Made by a program: the position numbers and the translations under genes. Source: Haliclona indistincta (Eukaryota > Porifera > Demospongiae > Haplosclerida > Chalinidae). From it: DNA of 64,000 nucleotides. The number at the start of each line of letters is the position of its first letter. Position 1 is the stretch's first letter. Positions 55,906 through 64,000 of this stretch are shown here, in pieces. The notes under the pieces were generated by a model. That model saw only the letters and a program-made list of their open reading frames with translations, was not told the DNA's origin and ran no database searches. The stretch lies in NCBI GenBank assembly GCA_964017065.1, contig OZ024789.1:4774018-4838017 (forward strand). Direction: 5' to 3'.

Positions 55906-56230
55906 ATTTGCACCAAAAGCATCTACAGACGCCCTCGCGTTACACGCTCTGGATGTCTATACATTGGTTTCCGCGGTGCTCTAAATCCCATAGAGACCTC
56001 GAAACCAGTGTCTAACCTATATTTAGAATTCTGTTGCTAATCCAGCTATACAAAAGCACCAAGATGCCACTTATCGTGTTTCATTGAACACGAATGTATT
56101 GCTGCATTGATGACGTACACGTATGAATATCATTATAGTACAACCTGGTACAACACGCATCCGTCAATCCGGTTTTGGGCTGTTTCCAATCCCTTTCGTA
56201 TTAGATTATCTATGGTGGGGTAAAGAAATT

Positions 56231-56630
56231 TTATGGCTTATTTGGCATAATCTTGACCTTACCTTCAGACGCTTATTATTTGTTAACTGTATATTTCAGC
56301 TCGCTCATTCCTTGCATGCAAGCCCACTTCTTCAGACTGCAAAGTCTTGGTACTACTACAGCTATAGAGACAAAGTTACGGCCACTTTTCATCTTAAAAA
56401 CTTTCAAATACGAGCTTAGAGTAGTGTATGTTGCAATCCAGCTGGTCTCTTTTTCCCAGAAGCTAGCTGGAGTTAGTCTGGAGGGGGCTTCATAGTGATT
56501 TTTGTTTTTGTTTTTTTGCTCCGTTGATAAAATTAACATAACCGAAAATCACTGGCAAATATTGGCTCTTACCTTTGAGAATGACACACAACGAATGAAA
56601 GCGGTATTTCAACATATCTCTTCGAAGCCA
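56231..56630 (+). repeat. Direct duplication, copy 2
   Basis: Partner of 54692-55045. Short open frames (for example 56123-56419) are not shared with copy 1, which argues against coding. Confidence 0.65.
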
Positions 56631-57002
56631 TCTGGCATTCACCCACGTCTTAAGAACATTGCTGTATCCATGGGTGTGGTCGTAAGCAGCAGGGTGTTAT
56701 TTGAAAAGATTACATTGACAATGTGTCTTTGTATATACTTTCTCAATAATAATATTATGGTCTAGTCTTCAGCACTGTACTGTTAGTCAACTCTCCTCGT
56801 GTTTTCTGGCAGTGTAGGATGGTTGCTTTATGTTGGCTGAGTGTGTATATAGCAGTGAGTATTTCTCTTCGGTCGCTGCGTTACTGGTTCACACATGAGT
56901 TGATAACCAAAACTCAACAAGAATAGATTACAGCATCAGAACACAGCATCAGCAGCAAGAGAGTAAAGAGCACAGCAACACAGAGAGAGATGATACAGAC
57001 GA

Positions 57003-57752
57003 ACTAGTAGAGTGCAGTTTGCTTGTCTATCGATAGTCTTCGACCATATCAAGTTTCAGCCGCTCAGCGTTAGCCATAGCGGAAAGATGATCTCGCCCAG
57101 TGGCGACCAAGCGCGATCTGTTGGGAACATTTTCTTTAGTTGTGTGAAGAGTACGAAGCTAAAACTGCTCCAGCAAGCTCACCTGCTATCTGTGCAAAAA
57201 CGGCTGGATGGATTTCGCCGAGCTATGCTCGTACGCAGGAGCCCATAACAAGAAGGAGCATCCAACCTATGACCAAAATCCTAAACCCCTTGTAACAACT
57301 GCCTATTAGATTTACATTAGCACAGGTGTGGCCTTGTAAATAGGGGATGGTCTTGTGCCCCATATATGGACTTCCTATTTCAGAATTTTGGTCATAGGTT
57401 GGTAGCGAGGAAATGTATTAGTGTTGGACTCTCCTTCTTGTTATGGGCTCCTGTCATACGCGATACTACAGCTGTGTGCTGCCCCAGCAGCACGAGTGCA
57501 TTGCTGTAGTAGTATCGCGTACGAACATAGCTCGGCGAAATCCATCCAACTGTTTTTGCACAGATGGCAGGTGAGCTTGCTGGAGCAGTTTTAGCTTCGT
57601 ACTCTTCATACAACTAAAGAAAAATGTCCCCAACAGATCGCGCTTGGTCGCCACTGGGCGAGATCGTCTTTCCGCTATGGCTAACGCTGAGCGGCTGAAA
57701 CTTGATATGGTCGAAGACTATCGATAGACAAGCAAATTGCACTCTACTAGTC
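57003..57752. mobile_element. Element with ~230-bp inverted repeats
   Basis: Arms 57003-57235 and 57526-57752 match at high identity (for example CTATCGATAGTCTTCGACCA). The interior holds a second nested pair, CCTATGACCAAAATCCTAA / AGAATTTTGGTCATAGG (57268-57402). Mirror-image open frames in the arms arise from the inversion. Family unknown. Confidence 0.85.
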
Positions 57753-57980
57753 TGTCTGTACAAATACCCATGGCCAGAAAATAAAGCTACTTGCTAAAGT
57801 CATGAATATCATTAACTCAGGTATCCTGCCACCTTAAATACAGAACTGAACATGTGCAACTAGAATGTTTCCCAGTCTGAACCACTACACTAATTTACAA
57901 GAACTGTTAAACATGTCCACATAAAATATACCATTAAGCATACTGTTAAACAACCAAGCTGATTAATTACTAACTAGTTA
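57753..57980. other. Lone GGTGGCAGG/TTAA end, otherwise no gene
   Basis: GGTATCCTGCCACC followed by TTAA at 57823-57840 resembles the right end of the TTAA family at 49524; no left partner is seen. Confidence 0.45.
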
Positions 57981-58074
57981 AAGCACCTTCTGCTCATGCA
58001 ATACGGGAATTATTGTGCGAGACCGACACCCCGAGCGCAATAATTCCCGTATTGCACGAGCGATGGTGCTTTTA
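57981..58074. repeat. 94-bp hairpin
   Basis: CAATACGGGAATTATTGTGC is mirrored by GCGCAATAATTCCCGTATTG around GAGACCGACACCCCG. A small foldback of unknown type. The next 180 bp contain GTGCTATAACTTCC three times. Confidence 0.85.
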
Positions 58075-58364
58075 CTGGTTTGTAGCACAACAGTCTGCCG
58101 CTGTCGCTAGATCTTTGTGCCCGGGCGACTTTTTCTTGAGGTCAAGCCAATGTCAGTCTCCGCCCACAGCGAACCCTCAGTGCTATAACTTCCACTGCAG
58201 TGCTATAACGTCAACCGCAGTGCTATAACTTCCAAACAGGTTTACATTATGGAATTTATAGAACGGGCGGCGCCTTTGATACGCCCGCGCAGAGTGCTAC
58301 AAAAGATAGTATTATTCCAACACTCCCACTTAATTAATCAGCTAACAGTCCTAGTTTCATACAC

Positions 58365-60630
58365 TAGTTTTCAAACCTCTTCTTTGCTAGCTGGCTTGGT
58401 AAAGATGTCTGCAAACATGTGTTCAGTTGGACAATATTGTAGATCAACTGTTCCATTACTCAGTGCTTCTCTGATGTAGTGGTAACGAATATCGATATGC
58501 TTAGTCCTCGCTTGCACTGATTGATTCTTGGCAATGTGCACAGCTCCTTGATTGTCTTCCATTATTACGATTGGATTTTCAGACAGAGAATGGAAGTCAG
58601 ATAGTAGCCCTCTTATCCATGTAGCTTCCTGAGTAGCTCTACTCAAAGCAACATACTCGACTTCTGCAGTAGAAAGACTCACTATTGGTTGTTTCTTTCT
58701 TACAGCGCCTCCACTTATCAGAAACAGATTTCCACTTGTAGAACGTCGATCATCCACATCACCTGCAAAGTCAGTATCAGAGTATCCAATTAACTCTCCA
58801 CTTTCTGACTTCTTGTATGTGAGTACGATGTCCAAAGATCCCTTGAGGTATCGTATGATCCTCTTCGCCACGGTCAGGTGTGCTTCAGTCGGTCGTGAGC
58901 AATACTTTGAGATGACTCCCACTGCTTGAGAAATGTCTGGTCTTGTACCAATAGCAGCATACAATAGGCTTCCAACCATCGACTGGTAGAGAACCGGATC
59001 TATTGTCTTGCTCCATTCATCATCTTTACACAATTTGACATTTGGATCTGCTGGAGTAGACACTACCTTGGCATCTTGAAGTCGATACTTCTCCACCATC
59101 TTCTGGATATACAGCTTCTGGTCCATCTTGAGTGACTCTCCACGTTTGTACTTGATGCTGACTCCAAGACAGTAATGCAACTCTCCCATGTCCTTCATCA
59201 TGAAGCGAGAATGAAGAAGTTCCTTGATGTCCTTCAGTTCCTCCTTAGTCTGTGTTGCAATTATGAGATCATCCACGTAAGCAGCAATGATACTGCTATC
59301 CTTAACGTAAATACAAGGATCAGCCGAGCTTTGGCTGAAACCTATTGATGTCAAGAACTGGGTCAGAGCAATGTTCCAGCATCTGGGTGACTGCTTCAGA
59401 CCGTAAAGTGACTTCTTCAGCTTGCATTCAAGATGCTCTTCTCCCTTACAAGTGTAGCCTTCGGGCTGACTCATATAAATATCCTCTTCTAGGATCCCAT
59501 TGAGAAAGGCAGTTACTACATCCATTTGATGAAGATACAAGTTGTTCTGTACGGAAGAACTCTGATCGACTGGTAGCTTGCCACTGGAGAGAATGTCTTA
59601 TCATAGTCAATTCCAGGCTTCTGGCCATATCCCTTTGCTACTAGTCTAGCCTTGAAGCGATCCACTTCACCATCACTTGTGTGCTTGACTTTGAAGACCC
59701 ACTTGCAACCTATGGGCTTTCTTCCTGGAAGAAGCTCCACTAAGTCCCATGTCTCACTCTGAATGATTGAGTCGTACTCAAAGACTCTCACCCAAAGACT
59801 CACAGACTCTCAGATTTGCACCCAAAGACTCTCAGATTTGACACATCTGGTTTTCTTCCACTCCATACTTCCAAGTGGTGACTTGTTTCCTTTTAGGGCA
59901 GTTGTCAGAGTGCGATTTCGGATGTAGGCAGCAGCTTCCACAGCTTCAGCCCAATACTTGTCTGGTAGTGACGCATGTGTCATCATTGATCGAGCTGACT
60001 CCATCAATGTTCGATTCATTCGCTCAGCTACTCCATTCTGCTCAGGACAGTAGGGTACTGACAGTAGGGTACATCTTTCCTGGGTACTTTCTTGAAGATA
60101 GCTTTCAAACTCCTTTGACTAGTATTCTCCTCCGTTGTCACTGCGTAGAGTACCAATTCCACGATCACAATCAATTGATACCCTTGCTTTGAACTCTTTG
60201 TACTTCTCTGGAACTTCCGACTTGTTCCTCAGAAAATACACAGCACCTCGAATAGTCATCAATGAATGTGACAAAGTACTTGTGACCACCAATCGACTCA
60301 GTAGGCATCGGTCCACAGATGTCACTGTGTATCAGTTGCAGTCTCTTCTTTGACCGAATTTCTCCAACTGGTTTGAAAGACTTACGCGTCATCTTTCCTG
60401 CCACACACCCCTCACAGAATGAGAGTGTAGCACCTTTAGGTAGTCTAATCTCTGCTGCTAGCTTCTTCTGTGCCATTTTCCTGATGCATTGCTCGCTAGC
60501 GTGTCCCAGTCTAAGATGCCAGGTATCGATTGTGCTCACTTGTGATGCCGTTGCTGCTCTCTCGGAGCCAATCGTTACACAATCAAGTTGATAGAGCTTG
60601 TCCATTATTGTTCCCATACCACAGAGCTTT
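58365..60630 (-). pseudogene. Ty1/copia retrotransposon pol, broken
   Basis: Reading leftwards: GAG-pre-integrase and integrase (CEGCVAGKMTRKSF zinc-knuckle end, FVTFIDDYSR, RSDNGGEY), a disrupted stretch with stops and a 25-bp tandem duplication near 59790-59845, the start of reverse transcriptase ([20 protein letters not shown]), a frameshift near 59540, the RT core with YVDDLIIATQ, and RNase H (EDNQGAVHIAKNQ) ending FTKPASKEEV. Gag, protease and both LTRs are missing. It encoded a self-mobilising retroelement but cannot now work. Confidence 0.92.
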
Positions 60631-62248
60631 CCGGTGTGGTTTCTGATCTAACATTGGGTGTGTCCAAACTTAAAGTGAATTACTGGTAGACTGGTGGTCT
60701 GTTTTCATTTGTAAACTATATTTGTCCGTAAAATGTATGGATAATGTTCATGTGAGCCTCTACTTGAATTTCTTACTCCATCTGCATCGAATTTGCAGCC
60801 AATACACAGTAGCCCCTTAAAACTGTAGTCTTGACAGGAAAGAAGTTTTGATATATCACCTTGCAAGTCTTTTCAGTTGATGATATAGGGTGGCTGTCCA
60901 TCCAGCCAGTGGAAAAGTGTTTGTTATCACAAGAGCAGATGTGCTAGTGTTCAGTAGTGACGGCACCAAGAAATGTATAGTGAGTAACGAAGATAGAAAT
61001 TTTTGTAGTTTGGAGACTTGCTATTTGTGATCGACCATGCTGCTATCGTTGTGTGCTAAAGTATTATTTTGCTGGATAATTTCTTGGTCGCTTCAATATG
61101 CTAATGTCAGGGGAAATCCCAGCAAGGTTCTTGGTATCTCAACTGCCAGTAACTGATGACAGATAAATACTACTGCTGGAGAATTTGTGTCTTTTCAGAG
61201 TTCATCCTCGACTTATGATATAGCAGTTGACGTCGACAACACTGGTTTGGTTCACACAACTAGTTAGTCCCTGTAAGTAATAGAAGTCAATTTGGAGAAC
61301 CCATTTACTGCCTTGTTTGTTTAATTGTGACCATTTCAATGGAAGAATTTAATTATCGTTAATTTTATGGCTATTGCTTGGAAAAATAATGCTCAGAAAA
61401 ACAATGGGTGCATGTGTCTTTGTATGCACACGAGTGAATAATGAAGATTTTATGCTTTACTTTGATGATGTTTAAAAATTAATTATGATGCTGGCCAGGT
61501 AACCTGACTGGCATATAGACAGTTGCATGCAACCACAACTGGCAAAACAGCACCATTTTTACTGCTTCTAGAGTCGAGGCTATGTCTACCATTTTCTTAA
61601 TAAATTCATTCAGATTAGCTTTCTGGCTAGCATCTTCGAGCTATAATGAATGATCTATCATGATGCAATCACGGCAAATCAATCACATGCATGCATTGAT
61701 TTCTTCTTTATACAAGGAACACATTGCTCTTTTACAAGGGATCCTGGCACTATGATCAGTGTTGTAGCTAAACTGATCTCTTCCGACCTCTACCAATTCA
61801 TGGTTTTCAATATTAAGTGACCATTGATGGTCATCTCCACATGTACTAGTTAGCAGTAGGCAAAGAAACTTCAGCTCTGTTCATCCTCCGTCAGCGTTCT
61901 AAAGGAACACTAGCTCTCTTAAAGTCTCTTTGCTCTTCATTTTCTGCTGAATGGTATTATACTTCTAAACCAGTGTTCTTCAGCTTTCATTTTTGTGAAC
62001 AAACATCTCACCCAGTGAAGCTTTTCTCGTTTTATCAACGACCTGCCATCAATTGTGGTTCTCCTTATCCTTGTCTTCTCATCAGTGTAAACTTAATCTT
62101 GGCTTCCTTTTGGACAGAGTTTCAATGATGATGATGAAGGAGCTGAATCATGTTGGTAAGCAATGGCCATTGACATCATAGGTTGTCAAAGCTACATACC
62201 TCATGGTAGGGATATTATAACTCTTTAATGTCTGAAATTTAAGTTAAC
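60631..62248. other. No gene seen
   Basis: AT-rich DNA. A short possible exon (SSSSTYDIAVDVDNTGLVHT at 61199) follows TTTTCAG but stands alone. I see no repeat structure. Confidence 0.3.
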
Positions 62249-62423
62249 CTCGTGAATGCTGACCAATTCTCCTGCAAGTTGAAGCTTGTTGCATGATATT
62301 TGCGATGCCAAAGAGACCTTTAGCAGCAACAGAAACCAAGTCTAAGGTGGTCAGCCAAAGCTCACATGTTGCCCGTTTTTTTCGTCTACTTTCTTCAGAG
62401 AGCCTGGGGTCTTGGTGAACAAA
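62249..62423 (-). CDS. Possible single exon, unknown protein
   Basis: Between acceptor GTTCAG (62424-62429) and donor CGAG|GTTAAC an open frame of 175 nt includes HQDPRLSEESRRKKRATCEL and ANIMQQASTCRRIGQHS. The composition is protein-like but no neighbouring exon could be joined. Family not recognised. Confidence 0.3.
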
Positions 62424-62499
62424 CTGAACACAACAAAACCTACACAAAAATTATGCTACCTATGCCACTAGTGCAATTGGTATCTATTTAGGCCTAAAA

Positions 62500-63086
62500 T
62501 GCAGCCAGAAGTGAGTGTTTCCAGAAATAAGCGATTTTAGGCCCATAAAATGACGCCATTTCGTTTTGAAATCCGTATCTAGGCTACGCCTCCTTGTGCA
62601 GGTCTGTATACATAATTGGAGTGCAACTTAGTGCAAATCAATGCTGCACTCAGTGAGCAAGTGCGTGACGGTGTGCACTGCGCTGAGAACCACTACTATA
62701 ACTTTAAATTGCCAGTATGGCAGTATGGAGCTAATGTTGGTGTAGATTCAAATCTTCACATCTAGCTCAGTGTGCAGCCTGCCTGTGCTGCCAAGAGTTA
62801 GACTGATACTGTAGTTGTATTAGCACAAGTACAATTTTAAATGTTGTATTGACTGAAAAAGTAAAAGGAAGTAAACAAGATTGGAAAGAAAAGAGTGTAA
62901 CGATAGTAGTCGTGATGCTACGTGATGCTAGGTTATGGGATACCGTCCGCTTAGTTACGTGTCGTAACGGTGCATCTATTATAGCATACAATTACATTGT
63001 GCATGCCTTTTTTTCCTCACAAGATTTTGATCTTCGTATAGCTAGCCCAGTGCTGCTTTGTGCTGCAAAGTATAATCTTTAGCACC
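62500..63086. other. No gene seen
   Basis: No supported feature. Confidence 0.3.
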
Positions 63087-63297
63087 TTGTCGAGGGACTG
63101 AAACTGTCTTTGTTCCAAGATCGATCGTGGTTCCGGAGTTGTCTGTCTTTGTTCCAAGATCGATTGTGGTTCCGGAGTTGTTTCACCTTGAACACGTGCA
63201 GGTGTGATTATTGCTGCAAGATTTGTTGGTTTTTCTTAGTTTTCTCGGCAACGAAATAGAATTGTATAGCGCTGATAGTTTCAGTCCCTCGACAACC
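63087..63297. repeat. Small inverted-ended element with internal 43-bp direct repeat
   Basis: TTGTCGAGGGACTGAAAC at the left is mirrored by GTTTCAGTCCCTCGACAA at the right. Inside, a unit containing TCTTTGTTCCAAGATCGAT occurs twice in tandem (63104-63180). Confidence 0.7.
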
Positions 63298-63889
63298 TTT
63301 CAGTGCTCTGTATGCCAGAAAAGCAGTAGCAAAGATCGTACCCAAGTTTCTAAATCTTGTGGCAAAAATTTGAACGTGCAACTCGCTGTATCTCTGCATG
63401 TGCGTAAATTACAGCTGCGCTGATTCTTGTGCACAAAGCTGTCTATACAGGCTACTGACTGGATAACTGTCAAGGTTCTGTGCAGCACTGGCACGTAGGG
63501 AAAGACAGCTAAAGTTTAGAAAGTTTTAACGTAAGCCACGCCCACGGCCGGTATCCCGTAACCAGATTTCACAAAACCCTCAGCGTGTCTCATGCACATT
63601 GTGGTACTGTCAGCTGCTCTATTGTTGCTTAGGCTGCTAGTTGCTTGCAGCAGTAGCTAATCAGTACCCATTCATGCATGTAAACAGAATGCAATGAAGT
63701 GCTGACCACAAGGTGTGTCAGGTGGGCGTCGCCATAAATGCACGTGAGTAAATAGCCATTGCTATAGGCTTTGATAAGCTTTTTCTTGAGATGTCTACGC
63801 ACCCCCAAAGCTGTCCTGCAGTACAACACGAACCTACAAGTGCCTAGGCTGCTAACTATAGGCGTTTTTGTCCTCAGAGAGGTGCAAGA

Positions 63890-63901
63890 TGGCCGTGAAG
63901 G
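63890..63901 (+). CDS. Possible first exon of a gene running off the window
   Basis: AAGATGGCCGTGAAG|GTGAGTC combines an ATG in good context with a strong donor, encoding MAVK. A 12-nt first coding exon is common for housekeeping genes, but with no second exon in view this is only a suggestion. Confidence 0.25.
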
Positions 63902-64000
63902 TGAGTCAGCCATAACTCGATCGAGAATGAAAGCATTTTAGCAAAATCCATGAGTCACATTGCAAGCCATTGTTGTGCTTAGCTTCCCTTAACCGACTTG

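Noticed and set aside
1..64000. tRNA or rRNA genes
   Set aside because: I saw no cloverleaf with A and B boxes or rRNA core sequence; a tRNAscan-SE/Infernal run would be needed to exclude them.

Overview
This is eukaryotic animal DNA. It is AT-rich, its genes have many 40-70 nt GT-AG introns, and it carries a tandem family of NOD-like receptor (NLR) genes built as Death domain, linker, NACHT ATPase and leucine-rich repeats. That architecture, the tiny introns and the very dense DNA transposon load fit an invertebrate. I favour a demosponge, but this is an inference from family knowledge and I could not test it.

Layout. (1) About 0.1-29.0 kb holds an NLR cluster, all on the minus strand. NLR-A (147-7368) is a pseudogene broken by three insertion clusters and a frameshift. 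NLR-B (7996-11801) is complete. 12.0-13.4 kb holds worn NLR fragments. NLR-C (16466-20298) is frameshifted. NLR-D (22070-28990) is open but split by a 3.57-kb TA-flanked element that carries two divergent intron-rich genes. (2) 29.0-39.8 kb is transposon territory. It includes a 9,537-bp element with 41-bp perfect terminal inverted repeats, a 9-bp target duplication and two giant inverted arrays of a 153-bp repeat. Between the arrays lies a 32-exon gene for a ubiquitin/SUMO-protease-like protein with a C19 remnant and two C48 (Ulp1) domains. (3) 40.4-45.7 kb has a DDE integrase-like gene and a decayed second copy. (4) 45.9-54.5 kb is a plus-strand host gene whose exons stay in phase although five elements sit inside it, among them a complete piggyBac; one element appears to supply a splice donor. 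(5) 54.5-64 kb holds hairpin elements, a decayed copia retrotransposon and little recognisable coding sequence.

How the parts relate. The NLRs would act as cytosolic or membrane-tethered sensors that signal through Death domains. B and D begin with a myristoylation-like MGQKES motif; A and C use a 25-nt first exon that lacks it. Repeated insertions at the linker/NACHT junction show active remodelling of the cluster. All gene models here were built by hand from splice signals and reading-phase agreement, without transcripts or database searches.
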